Positions 9,752 through 18,456 of a DNA stretch of 64,000 nucleotides are shown here, in pieces (position 1 is the stretch's first letter; each line of letters opens with the position of its first letter). Both the position numbers and the translations under genes were made by a program. The DNA is from JACKJA01 sp050297015 (GTDB taxonomy: Bacteria; Pseudomonadota; Alphaproteobacteria; Micavibrionales; Micavibrionaceae). The stretch lies in the NCBI GenBank assembly GCA_050297015.1, contig JBNKRZ010000023.1:68504-132503 (forward strand), given 5' to 3'. Below the pieces are notes generated by a model. That model had not been told where the DNA came from and searched no databases. It saw nothing but the letters and a program-made list of their open reading frames with translations.

Positions 9752-12700
9752 TTAAGACAGCGTTTCCGCTGACACAAGATCTTCAACACTCAAACCGCTA
9801 ACACCTTGCAGAACAACAACGCTTACAGCATTGGCGGCATTACCACTTCCCGTGACATCAACAGCAATTGTCGTATCCGTACCGTTATCATTAACGTAAA
9901 CAAAATCGTTAATCGCATCGGTCGTGGGATCGTACTGGTCAAGCAATTGGCTCATGTCCAGACTATCACCTTCTTCAAGACTAAAGTCGGCGATAATATC
10001 CGTGCCGCGGCCCGATTCGGCGAACTGGAAGCTATCCGCACCCGCACCACCATAAAGCACATCGTCACCGGAACCACCGACCAGCGTATCATTATCCGCG
10101 CTGCCATAGAGCTCATCCCGACCGTCTGTCCCTTCAATGGTAACACCTTCGTCGATATGCGCGCCGTCAACCGTCGAAAGCCCAACAGAAGCCACTTCAG
10201 CCGTATCGCCATTTTTATAAGATACCGTCGCCGTGCTCATAATCGTACCGTTTTCGGTTTCCACATTAACAACGGTTTTGTCCAGACTGATAGACTCCAT
10301 ACCCAGATCATCAAGCGCATACAGCTCATCTTCCTGAGATACACCATCCTGATTGGCATCGTTCCAAACCTTCAGGTCATTCCAAACTTCGTCGCTCTGA
10401 TTAATAACACCGTCACCATTCTGGTCATGGGAGGCCAGCGCGTCGAAACCGTCAACACCGTTACCACCGAACAATTCAGAGGAGTCATTCACAACACCGT
10501 CATCATTTTTGTCCAAGGTCAACAGGCCATCACCCGCACCAACCCAATCCGTTTGGTCGGCCACGCCATCGCCCGTCTTGTCAAACACGACACCTTCATC
10601 AGCACTCACAAGTTCAACGCCATCGCCATCCAGATCAACAACCAGCGGATCATCCTGAATTTTGAAACAGAACGTTTTACATACGCTGGCGATATTATCG
10701 CTGGTATCACATTCCTGACCGCTCAGATTAACTTCTTCTGCATACGCCGTTACTTTGATGTTGTGATAACCGTGCATGCTGCCGCTCACCGTCATGGTCA
10801 ACCCCTGGAGATCAGCCAACGTCAGCTCCCAAACACCGGGGCTTACTTCCGTTCCATGGTTAAGCGCGGCACCTTTGTCATCAAGAGCGCAAGGCAGTTC
10901 AAGAACGATCTTGGTAATCTCTTCCGAACCATCCGTGTCCGTCACAGCCGCAGAAATATTAAGGCTCACCTCTTCAGTAGGTTGCCAAACAACGTGCTTA
11001 AAGTAACCCGGCACGCTCAACTCAGGCGCATCAGCCACCGCATCAACATGCACATTAAAGGCATCCGTATCCTCTGCCGTGCTTCCGGTGGAAGGATCAA
11101 GAGCTGTTGCCGTTGCCACCAGCCCCATCAGATCGACATCACTATCCGCAGCCGGGGTAAAGGTCATGAATGTGGAGAGGTTTTCACCAGCCGCGCCCGT
11201 CCAGGTCCATGTCCCAACTGTCGCGTCATACGTTCCAACCGGAGCACTAAAGCCCCAAGAGGAATCAATCCCCGTTACAACGACCGTCAGGATTTCATTC
11301 CCCGTACCATTGGCACCAAGCGTCGCCTCAAGCGGCACATCAACAGACCCATCTTCCTTAACACAGATATCATCCACGCTCTGGTTCACTTCAACATCCG
11401 GCGGCGTCAAAACCGGGCACCATGACAAGCAAATGCTGTCGGTGGCCTGATTATTGTTATCCGTCGTGTCGAATTCGCCATCACTTACCGGATTTTCCGT
11501 CGTGAAAACCGTCACAGCAAAACCAACCTGACCGACATAGCTCGCCGTTGGCGTTACCTGCAGCCCAGCGATTTCCGCCGGCGTAAAGCTCCACACGCCA
11601 CCGCCAAGATCCGTACCCGCATTAAAGCTAAAGCCTGCAGGAACGCCAGAGATTTCATAGCCCGTAATGTGCTCAGAACCATCAAGATCGGTCACTGCGG
11701 CATTGACATCAATATCCAGCGTTTCCCCCTGACGCCCGGCATCGCCATTGGCGTTAATTGTCGGGTCATCCGCGACAGCATCAACTGTTACGTTAAAGCC
11801 ATCATCCGCGGTCGTGGTCGCGCCGGTATCCGGATCAAACACACTGGCTGTCACATTCAGCCCCGTCAGGTCAATATCGCTGTCCGCAGGCGGCACCAAC
11901 GTAAAACCGCCATTGTAAGAAAGCTGTCCGGCCGGCAGGGTAATGCTATACTGCCCCGGCGTTCCGGTCGCAGCCCAGCCCGTACCGCTAAAGCCCCATT
12001 GTGCGGCAACACCCGTTAAAAGGAGTGTCACAACTTCGTTACCGTTGCCACCCGCCACATTGGTATCGACAGCAATAAATACAGAGCCGTCTTCTTTCAC
12101 AATAGCGTCGTCAACCCCTTGATTGACTTTAACATCAATCGTCACTGTCGGGCATTCGCCATCCAGTGTCAGATTAGCAATGCTTGTGTCGCCATCGCCA
12201 TCGGTCAGCGTGTATTCGAATACGTCAATGGGGCATTCGTGGCCACAAGAGTACGTCGTCTCGACATTATTCAGAAGGAACGAAGCGCCTTTGTATTGCC
12301 CGCTATTTACTGATGTAATATTTACAGACGCAATGTCCTGACCGTAATCTGCCGCATCCAGTTTAAATACGAATTCACCATTAACGATCTGGGATGAAAC
12401 GAATTGTTGTTCCCCGGACACTGTCGTCCCATCAGCTAACGTAAGGACGTAATCAAGACCGTAATCACCATTATTGTTGTTATCACCAAGCTCAGAAATA
12501 GTGATCGCCACCGCATCCGCAGCGTTATCAAATGAAATATCGAAAGCTTCCCCTTTTGGCCAAACCTTCGTACTATCTCCAGCCGTCAAGTCATCAATAC
12601 CCAACCCGGAGCCATCCGCCGTATCCACCCAGCTTATATCAGCTTTGGCCGGATTGGAAATACTCACGGTAATACCATCTTTCGTGATCGTATCTTGCGT

Positions 12701-15700
12701 TCCTGATACATCCGTAGAAACAGGATTCAAAGAGGCCGTTCCCCCGACACTGCCCGGTGTAGCCGTCAGCGTATAGTTGTAATCACCATTAGAGAAAATT
12801 TCCAACTGGCCGTAGATACCGTCGATCGTAGCACTGCCGTTTGCCGGAACATCGACAACTGTCGTGCCAAACCGTACAGATGTGACCGTATTATCAGTAT
12901 CATTACTCAAATCATCGGCCGCACCAGCGCCGCCATTAAGCCCGGTAATCACGTTACCGTCCGTGCCACCATTGATCGTTTGATAATCGTTCACATCGTC
13001 ATGAGCCGTTAAACCGTCATCCAGAACATTAATCGTAATGACACTATCCGTGGCATCGCCTTCATTGTCCGTCGCGGTCAGACCGAATTGCAACATAATC
13101 GCATCGTTGTGATCCGTTACATCCGGGTGATCCAGCGTGCCCAACAGTGTAAAGGTGTAATCACCGCTCGGTTGCAGTTCCAGCGTAAAGATCGTCTCCG
13201 CACCGGCCGTCCCCGTATAGGTATTGCCCGCAAGCGCAACCATCACGGCAACACCGCCGGAGGTCAACGGCACGCCGCTAAAGAAGCCACCATTAGCAGC
13301 AACAGCGCCCGTGTCCGCGCCGTAATTGACGCTTACACTGTCGTTCAGAACGATCGGGCCGAGGTTTGTTTCATCAACCGTTTGCTCTTCCGGCTTAATA
13401 TCCGGCACGTCATCAGCCTTAATACACAGCTTGATAACATCAAAAGCACTGGCCTCGTTATCGGTGTAATCAACCTCGCTGTCAGAAACCGGAGCCTCTG
13501 TCGCGACAGACTCAACATCCAGCGTATAAGCACCCGTTACACCATTGGGAATATTAATCCCAAGCCCTGTCAAATCAGAGGTGCTCAGTTCCCAAACACC
13601 CGGAGAAACTTCCGTTCCCGCTGTAAGTGTCGCGCCTAACGGCACATCGCTAATCCGCACAACATCTATCACTTCGGAACCGTCAACATCGGTCACAGCC
13701 GTTGCGATCGTCAGCGGGATCGTCGTTCCCTCTTCACCAGAAGCATTCTGCGCATCCAGCGTTGGTGTATCCGCGACAGCATCCGTAATGATATTAAAGC
13801 CATCCGTATCGGAAGCACTGGTGGAGGTCGCCGGTTCAAAGGCTGTTGCCGTCGCGCTCAAGCCCGTCAGATCAAGGTCACTGTCTGCCGGCGGCGTAAA
13901 CGTCATCACCGTTGAGAGATTCGTGCCCGCAGGGCCCGTCCAGGTCCATGTCCCAGCCGTCGCGTCATACGTGCCAACCGGCGCACTAAAGCCCCAAGAG
14001 GAATCAATACCCGTCACAACAACCGTCAGAACTTCATTGCCGGAACCCGCAGGGTCCAAATTAGCCACAATCGGTACATCAACGCTGCTGTCTTCCTTAA
14101 CAACAGCATCGTCAACGCCGCCATTAACCAAAACTTCCGGCGGATTGACAACCGGCGCCCATGTCAGCGTAAACTGATCGGTGGCCTGATTATTGTTGTC
14201 CGTCGTATCGAATTCGCCATCACTTACCGGATTTTCCGTCGTGAAAATCGTCACAGCAAAACCAACCTGACCGACATAATCCGCAGGCGGCGTTACTTGC
14301 AACCCGGCGATTTCAGCCGGGGTGAAGCTCCATACGCCACCGCCAAGATCCGTACCCGCATTAAAGCTAAAGCCTGCAGGAACGCCAGAGATTTCATAGC
14401 CCGTAATGTGCTCGGAACCATCAACATCCGTACCCAGAGAACCGCTGACATCAACCGCCAGAACTTCGCCCTCTCTTCCGGAATTATCAAGACCATCAAC
14501 TGTCGGGTCATCCGCGACAGCATCAACAATCACGTCAATCGCCTGACTCGTTGTTGCCGTATCGCCACCATTATTTTCAGTGGATTTCGCCGTCACAACA
14601 ATACCCGTTAAATCAACATCACTCTCAGCGGGCGGCGTCAGTGTAAAGCCATCGTTGTAATCAACACCATTCGGCATAACAACAGCCCAAATCCCCGGCG
14701 CAGGTTGCGTCCAGCCGATACCGCTGAAGCCCCAACTAGCCGGAACACCCGTTACTGTTATCGTCAAGAATTCAGAACCATCCGTATCAGTAAGCCCCGC
14801 CCCGACCGGAACAAACACAGAGCCGTCCTCTTTAACTTGCACGTCAGCTGTCTCAAGCCACGGCGGATCGGCTTTCGGATAATTCGGCCCGTTAGAGGCC
14901 AACTCATCGCGTGGAAAGACCTCATCCTGGAATTCGGGCAAACCAAATTGCAACTCCGTAGGACCGATCGGACCGATCGCATCCGGAGAGTTGAGCGGTG
15001 CAGAATCAACGCTACTCTGGAAACCAAACCCACCGCGATTAGCAGCCCCGCCAGCCGCATCACCGGCCGCAGGTTCGACTTCCGCTAACTCTTGCGCCAA
15101 CGCAGCCAACTCTTGTTCTTGACCTTGCTGCTGTCTAATTTCGGCTTGCTGGACAGGAACTTCTTCCTCAACAACATCCATCTGATCGTTAATCGCATCA
15201 GCCAGACGAAGTGTCTCACTAAACTCACGCAATGAAATATATTCATCACCATGCATCATCTCTGCTGGATCTTCAGCATCCATCGCTTCCTGGAAATTCT
15301 GAAGGATCAAGCGACCATCATTATCAAAAGAGATAATCAAAGAACCGTCTTCTTCAACAACACCAGCCGTTGCTTGCGGATCAAACGGAAAAGTGTATTT
15401 ATGCCCGGCTTCAAGATCATAAACCAAAGACTGCCCCTCACCGGGGATTTGAAAAGCAACAGGGGGAAGCGCACCGGATAAATCGCTATACAGCGCTTGC
15501 GCATCGTAAACCGTCCCATCCTGAAGAATAATTTCGGAGTGCGAATCGGCCATCTCACGGAAATTTGTAATGCTGAGCGTACCGCCGTCTTTGAAGGTAA
15601 TAACCAGCGCCTCATTATGAAGGCTCATCCCGTCAATCTGCGAGGAATCTATAGAAAGCTGCGTCATGTCTCCGCCGACAATCTCTATACTCTCTTGAGC

Positions 15701-15727
15701 GCCTGCAATATTGTTTTCCGTCGTCAT
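9752..15727 (-). CDS. Giant calcium-binding repeat adhesin, type I secretion substrate (LapA/BapA-like)
   Basis: 1991 residues. Residues 1-175 hold two related beta-rich units (ALVITFKDGGTLSITNF and GSLIISFDNDGRLILQNF) like the N-terminal retention/prefix modules of large surface adhesins. A Gln/Glu/Ala-rich linker follows (about 185-230) with PAAG at 219-222. Then come many cadherin/VCBS-like domains with recurrent WGFSGxGW, VTDVDGSE and VDAVADxP motifs. Near the C-terminus a D-x-D-x-D-G region (DLDGDGVEL, NDDGVVN, NQDGVSQ) suggests calcium binding, then RTX nonapeptides (GGSGDDVLYGGAGADSF) and a type I secretion target domain. The ATG at 15727 has GAAGGAG seven bases before it; the upstream ATG at 15793 has none. 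No signal peptide, as expected. The three downstream genes supply its transporter. Confidence 0.94.
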   Translation of the reverse strand: MTTENNIAGAQESIEIVGGDMTQLSIDSSQIDGMSLHNEALVITFKDGGTLSITNFREMADSHSEIILQDGTVYDAQALYSDLSGALPPVAFQIPGEGQSLVYDLEAGHKYTFPFDPQATAGVVEEDGSLIISFDNDGRLILQNFQEAMDAEDPAEMMHGDEYISLREFSETLRLADAINDQMDVVEEEVPVQQAEIRQQQGQEQELAALAQELAEVEPAAGDAAGGAANRGGFGFQSSVDSAPLNSPDAIGPIGPTELQFGLPEFQDEVFPRDELASNGPNYPKADPPWLETADVQVKEDGSVFVPVGAGLTDTDGSEFLTITVTGVPASWGFSGIGWTQPAPGIWAVVMPNGVDYNDGFTLTPPAESDVDLTGIVVTAKSTENNGGDTATTSQAIDVIVDAVADDPTVDGLDNSGREGEVLAVDVSGSLGTDVDGSEHITGYEISGVPAGFSFNAGTDLGGGVWSFTPAEIAGLQVTPPADYVGQVGFAVTIFTTENPVSDGEFDTTDNNNQATDQFTLTWAPVVNPPEVLVNGGVDDAVVKEDSSVDVPIVANLDPAGSGNEVLTVVVTGIDSSWGFSAPVGTYDATAGTWTWTGPAGTNLSTVMTFTPPADSDLDLTGLSATATAFEPATSTSASDTDGFNIITDAVADTPTLDAQNASGEEGTTIPLTIATAVTDVDGSEVIDVVRISDVPLGATLTAGTEVSPGVWELSTSDLTGLGINIPNGVTGAYTLDVESVATEAPVSDSEVDYTDNEASAFDVIKLCIKADDVPDIKPEEQTVDETNLGPIVLNDSVSVNYGADTGAVAANGGFFSGVPLTSGGVAVMVALAGNTYTGTAGAETIFTLELQPSGDYTFTLLGTLDHPDVTDHNDAIMLQFGLTATDNEGDATDSVITINVLDDGLTAHDDVNDYQTINGGTDGNVITGLNGGAGAADDLSNDTDNTVTSVRFGTTVVDVPANGSATIDGIYGQLEIFSNGDYNYTLTATPGSVGGTASLNPVSTDVSGTQDTITKDGITVSISNPAKADISWVDTADGSGLGIDDLTAGDSTKVWPKGEAFDISFDNAADAVAITISELGDNNNNGDYGLDYVLTLADGTTVSGEQQFVSSQIVNGEFVFKLDAADYGQDIASVNITSVNSGQYKGASFLLNNVETTYSCGHECPIDVFEYTLTDGDGDTSIANLTLDGECPTVTIDVKVNQGVDDAIVKEDGSVFIAVDTNVAGGNGNEVVTLLLTGVAAQWGFSGTGWAATGTPGQYSITLPAGQLSYNGGFTLVPPADSDIDLTGLNVTASVFDPDTGATTTADDGFNVTVDAVADDPTINANGDAGRQGETLDIDVNAAVTDLDGSEHITGYEISGVPAGFSFNAGTDLGGGVWSFTPAEIAGLQVTPTASYVGQVGFAVTVFTTENPVSDGEFDTTDNNNQATDSICLSWCPVLTPPDVEVNQSVDDICVKEDGSVDVPLEATLGANGTGNEILTVVVTGIDSSWGFSAPVGTYDATVGTWTWTGAAGENLSTFMTFTPAADSDVDLMGLVATATALDPSTGSTAEDTDAFNVHVDAVADAPELSVPGYFKHVVWQPTEEVSLNISAAVTDTDGSEEITKIVLELPCALDDKGAALNHGTEVSPGVWELTLADLQGLTMTVSGSMHGYHNIKVTAYAEEVNLSGQECDTSDNIASVCKTFCFKIQDDPLVVDLDGDGVELVSADEGVVFDKTGDGVADQTDWVGAGDGLLTLDKNDDGVVNDSSELFGGNGVDGFDALASHDQNGDGVINQSDEVWNDLKVWNDANQDGVSQEDELYALDDLGMESISLDKTVVNVETENGTIMSTATVSYKNGDTAEVASVGLSTVDGAHIDEGVTIEGTDGRDELYGSADNDTLVGGSGDDVLYGGAGADSFQFAESGRGTDIIADFSLEEGDSLDMSQLLDQYDPTTDAINDFVYVNDNGTDTTIAVDVTGSGNAANAVSVVVLQGVSGLSVEDLVSAETLS
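11160..11700. repeat. Segment of the adhesin gene nearly duplicated at 13900-14440
   Basis: Long stretches recur almost unchanged with an offset of about 2740 bases: around 11198 and 13937, 11437 and 14178, and 11601 and 14341. The last pair is identical for some 70 bases. The copies encode the same pair of adhesin domains (WGFSAPVGTYDAT ... HITGYEISGVPAGFSFNAG). Confidence 0.85.
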
Positions 15728-15815
15728 TTTTTCTCTCTCCTTCAATAAACACCCATCAATACACCAAAGTCGCAAGTGCGGCGATTGAAACAAACTCTAA
15801 CTTGGATTGACCAAT

Positions 15816-15844
15816 GTTTTACGCTTTTTGGCCGCCCTCGTCAA
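15816..15844 (-). promoter_or_regulatory. Candidate sigma-70 promoter of the giant adhesin gene
   Basis: TTGACG (15844-15839) and TAAAAC (15821-15816) on the minus strand are spaced by exactly 17 bases and lie about 90 bases before the chosen adhesin start. This also argues against the ATG at 15793 being the start, since the leader would be very short. Confidence 0.5.
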
Positions 15845-16389
15845 GAAATTATGTTAAAGAGTGTTGTTTTATTCTGAAGCTAATCCTGCCTAATATAATT
15901 TAAAGATGTCTACACCGCCCCCATGGACGACATACTTCACGACCTATCCGGCCTCCATTCAATACTATAAAGGTGTATAAATCCTTAAGCTATGATGGTC
16001 CATAGCTATTTTATCTGTAAAAAAGACAGTCCCCTATAAACGAGCCTATATTGATCATGACAATATAAAAACCGCGCAAAGAAACGAATCAGCGCTTACT
16101 TTAAATATACTTTCATGAAGAAAGCGCAAATCGAATCGATTCGCCATTAACCACCATCCCGCCTCATAAAAGAATTTTATCTTACAAGCCAAATCTGTTT
16201 TTGACGTGATTCGTATCCATCAAAGGATAGAAAATCAAAAAAAATCGCCGGTGGATAAACGGTGGATGATCCGGAGGACAAACAGAATTATTTCCTTCAA
16301 AACATAAGCATAGGATTGAAATAATATTTCCACATACGGCGCAGCAAGGAAACTTTTTTTCAAAAAAGCAAAAAAATGACTCGACTCTT
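15845..16389. other. Gene-free stretch between the adhesin promoter and the hairpin-rich region
   Basis: No convincing gene is present. The clearest element is an inverted repeat AGCTATG / CATAGCT (15988-15994 and 16001-16007, six-base spacer), about 150 bases upstream of the adhesin promoter, which could be a regulator site or a small hairpin. The rest is AT-rich. A 74-codon open frame on the minus strand (16182-16406) has an unlikely composition and was not called. Confidence 0.5.
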
Positions 16390-16534
16390 CTGCCAAAGAG
16401 AGTCACGCTTAGGACATCTTCAAAGGAACACGTTCCGTTCGGAACACTTCTATCGGCCCCTTCGCAGGGGTATTACGGAGAAGGTTCTTTGGTAGAGATG
16501 GATGTCTGGACAACATCCGGGGTTCTCGGAACTC
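16390..16534. ncRNA. Structured RNA candidate A (five hairpins, strand unknown)
   Basis: A 10-bp closing stem (16390-16399 with 16486-16495, one G-U) encloses GTTCC-GTTC-GGAAC (16432-16445) and CCCC-N6-GGGG (16457-16470). Two more hairpins follow directly: GGATGT/ACATCC (16500-16518) and GGGTTC-TCG-GAACTC (16520-16534). Such density is unlike the flanking AT-rich DNA. I checked it by eye against 6S RNA, tmRNA, SRP RNA, RNase P RNA and the c-di-GMP riboswitch and found no signature. It may be a small RNA or part of a long leader. Confidence 0.35.
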
Positions 16535-16893
16535 ATAAGATACATATGTTCAAAAATCAGGTCCTAGACCAGCTTCTTGCTTGTATCTTACCGGAGGGCT
16601 CAAGGGATAGAATATCTGCTTAACTTTTGCGACTCGTGTCCTGTGATTGCACACAATAAAATGCTTAAAAGAGTCTATTAAAAGAATAAAAAAGCAGAGT
16701 TTTAATGTCTATTCCGTATTGTCAACGTTGCTCATGAGAACGCTTGGCGTGTGGTTGATCGGCCACAATAAATAAAATGTGAACGGGGGTTCGTTCACAA
16801 GTTGACTGAGGAAAAGCGGGCCGCTCCCGTTTTCCTCAAGTCAGCGGGATCAAAAGCGACAACCTCTGTGGACTTTACGCTGAAGGCATTTAT

Positions 16894-16932
16894 ATGACCA
16901 CTCAGCTCTCGTTTAACGACGGGAAAACGTAA
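16894..16932 (+). CDS. Possible 12-residue leader peptide inside structured RNA B
   Basis: ATG at 16894 with GAAGG seven bases before it encodes MTTQLSFNDGKT and stops at 16930-16932. The coding part runs into the hairpin at 16905-16939, and the stop codon falls in its unpaired bulge. A terminator follows about 30 bases later. This is the arrangement of a leader peptide with attenuation, but the peptide has no run of one amino acid that would name a signal. An accidental frame of this size is quite possible. Confidence 0.25.
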   Translation: MTTQLSFNDGKT

Positions 16933-16965
16933 AGAGAGCCGCAAGAGGCCTGCTTACCAAAACCA

Positions 16966-17046
16966 GACCCTGACGGTGATCTTGATTTTACCTTGCATTT
17001 ATATGCAAACAATGTAAAAGAAGGAAAGCATGTCAGGGTCTTTTTT
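16966..17046 (+). terminator. Three-tier terminator upstream of the response regulator gene
   Basis: Outer stem of 9 bp (16966-16974 with 17032-17040), middle stem TTTTAC/GTAAAA (16986-16991 with 17014-17019), inner stem TTGCAT/ATGCAA (16993-16998 with 17003-17008), then six T (17041-17046). Confidence 0.65.
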
Positions 17047-17170
17047 GACGTTATTTGCACTAGGTTACATCACCTTTTTTGAAGCCCCTAAATATTTAAA
17101 GATAAAAACAGATGACGAAGAATTTTTCTTCTTTGTTTGCCGCCGATGTAAAAAATTTCTATAAAAACTT

Positions 17171-17674
17171 ATGGCCTTTGATTTTAAAAAACTCAGTATC
17201 TTAATTGTCGAAGACACTGGTCCCATGCGGAAACTCCTTGTCTCCGTTATGGAAGCACTCGGCGTAGGAATCATACATGCCGCAGAGCATGGCGAAAGCG
17301 GCTTTGAACTTTTCTGCAAAGAAAACCCGGATATCGTGATAGCCGACTGGCATATGGATCCCATTGATGGAATCGAGCTTACAGAAGAAATCCGCAGAAA
17401 CCCATTATCACCCAACCGAATGGCCCCGGTTATTCTTGTCACAGGGTACAGCGCTCTGTCCCGCGTATCACGGGCACGTGACGCCGGTGTAACCGAATTT
17501 CTGGTTAAACCTTTCTCGGCAAACGACCTTGCAAAACGTCTGGCCTACGTCATTAACAAACCGCGCGATTTTATCGACAGTATAGATTATTTCGGCCCAG
17601 ACCGCCGGCGCTTAATAAACAGCAACTATACTGGACCCCAACGCCGGGAAGAAGACGGGCAAACAAATTCATAA
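17171..17674 (+). CDS. Single-domain response regulator with PDRRR-type tail
   Basis: 167 residues. Residues 8-125 form a receiver domain: the acidic pocket (LIVEDTGPMRKLL), the phospho-acceptor Asp in VIADWHMDPIDG, the Thr in ILVTGYS and the Lys in FLVKPFS are all present. After it come two short motifs, FGPDRRR and YTGPQRREED, seen at the end of many alphaproteobacterial receiver proteins. There is no DNA-binding or enzymatic output domain, so it probably acts by protein contact, for instance in a phosphorelay or at the flagellar motor. No histidine kinase is nearby. The gene is preceded by the structured region ending at 17046 and has no clear ribosome binding site before its ATG. Confidence 0.88.
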   Translation: MAFDFKKLSILIVEDTGPMRKLLVSVMEALGVGIIHAAEHGESGFELFCKENPDIVIADWHMDPIDGIELTEEIRRNPLSPNRMAPVILVTGYSALSRVSRARDAGVTEFLVKPFSANDLAKRLAYVINKPRDFIDSIDYFGPDRRRLINSNYTGPQRREEDGQTNS

Positions 17675-17788
17675 AGCTTTCCCCTTACCCCTCATTGCCG
17701 CCATAGCCTCCCTAAAACAAAAGACAAAAGTATATAAAATTTTTGTTTATTTTTAATCACTTACAGTTAAATTTCGAAACGAAAGTAT

Positions 17789-17817
17789 TTGTCATAATCT
17801 CAATCTCGTCCTATACT
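17789..17817 (+). promoter_or_regulatory. Candidate sigma-70 promoter of the secreted unknown at 17874
   Basis: TTGTCA (17789-17794) and TATACT (17812-17817) with a 17-base spacer, each one mismatch from consensus. The start codon is 57 bases past the -10. Confidence 0.6.
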
Positions 17818-17873
17818 GAAAGTATAAACAATAATAAATTGCAGCTGTTAATCTTTAACATCTGGACGGGACA

Positions 17874-18362
17874 ATGAAACAACAAAAACTTTGCGGGCCG
17901 GCCCGTTTCACTACGGGCGTACGTCTTTTACATCTCTCATCTTTTTTCTGCTTGGCATTATGTGTCATGGGCGGGCCTGCCCATGCGACACACCTGCTTC
18001 CCCTTCCTGCCGATTCTCAAGCGGCCGGGGCGATGCCAGCGTTCAAGAACTCTCTCCCTCCTCCGGTTCAGGCAGATCCTTGTCTCCCTTTACTTCACGC
18101 TATCCGCTACAACAATCCGGACAATAGCCTGGACGGAAACCGGCGCGCGGCCGGATCGATGAAACCTCCCGGGATTGTGATGGGCCTTCGCTTTGCCCTT
18201 GGTCCCGACAATGTCATTAAAAAGCGTTCCAGCCACAGAGCTTCCTTAAATCTGTGGACGCCGGAAACCGGCACACGAACGACAAACGACGTTGTTGCCT
18301 ATGAACAATGCCAACAGCAAAAAGCTTTCAAAGCCATATCTGAATGGCGCTGGACACGGTAA
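17874..18362 (+). CDS. Hypothetical secreted protein
   Basis: 162 residues, no family recognised. A long N-terminal region (residues 1-22) precedes a hydrophobic stretch (FFCLALCVMGGPAHA), giving a plausible signal peptide cleaved after AHA near residue 38. The mature part is proline-rich at first (SLPPPVQADPC), carries two or three cysteines that could form disulfides, and ends in a short basic/aromatic tail (EWRWTR). It has a strong candidate promoter and a strong terminator, so it is probably a single-gene unit. Role unknown. Confidence 0.65.
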   Translation: MKQQKLCGPARFTTGVRLLHLSSFFCLALCVMGGPAHATHLLPLPADSQAAGAMPAFKNSLPPPVQADPCLPLLHAIRYNNPDNSLDGNRRAAGSMKPPGIVMGLRFALGPDNVIKKRSSHRASLNLWTPETGTRTTNDVVAYEQCQQQKAFKAISEWRWTR

Positions 18363-18409
18363 AAGGTTTCATTTCTTAATATACTCTTGTGCCCTTACTC
18401 TCTCGATTG

Positions 18410-18445
18410 CCCTGTAAAAGATTCGTCTTTTACAGGGTTCTTTTT
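18410..18445 (+). terminator. Strong intrinsic terminator
   Basis: A perfect 12-bp stem (18410-18421 with 18426-18437) closed by a TTCG tetraloop and followed by TTCTTTTT. It ends the gene at 17874 and lies 12 bases before the convergent stop at 18457. Confidence 0.9.
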
Positions 18446-18456
18446 ATAGGGGGGGG

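Larger units (their letters stand above)
16750..17046 (+). ncRNA. Structured RNA candidate B, ending in a terminator
   Basis: Successive hairpins: TGTGG/CCACA (16750-16767), GTGAACG/CGTTCAC (16779-16798), a 17-bp stem with small bulges (16803-16843), GCTCTCGTTT paired with AAACG and GAGAGC across a four-base bulge (16905-16939), and a three-tier stem closed by GACCCTGAC/GTCAGGGTC (16966-17040) with a TTTTTT tail. The T tail fixes the + strand. No known RNA family was recognised. It could be a free small RNA or an attenuated leader of the response regulator gene 124 bases further on. Confidence 0.45.

Noticed and set aside
9806..11425. Long open frame on the + strand opposite the adhesin gene (539 codons)
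   Set aside because: Antisense to the repeat domains; composition of basic and Ile/Asn residues mirrors the Asp/Gly/Thr-rich adhesin codons.
16182..16406. 74-codon minus-strand frame in the gene-free region
   Set aside because: No ribosome binding site and an odd Phe/Cys/His-rich product; it overlaps the start of the hairpin cluster.
16750..17046. Permuted two-piece tmRNA, since GGGGGTTCG in the loop at 16785-16793 resembles a T arm and the micro-ORF resembles a tag
   Set aside because: The frame lacks an Ala-Ala ending tag, and no acceptor stem or CCA-like ends could be found.
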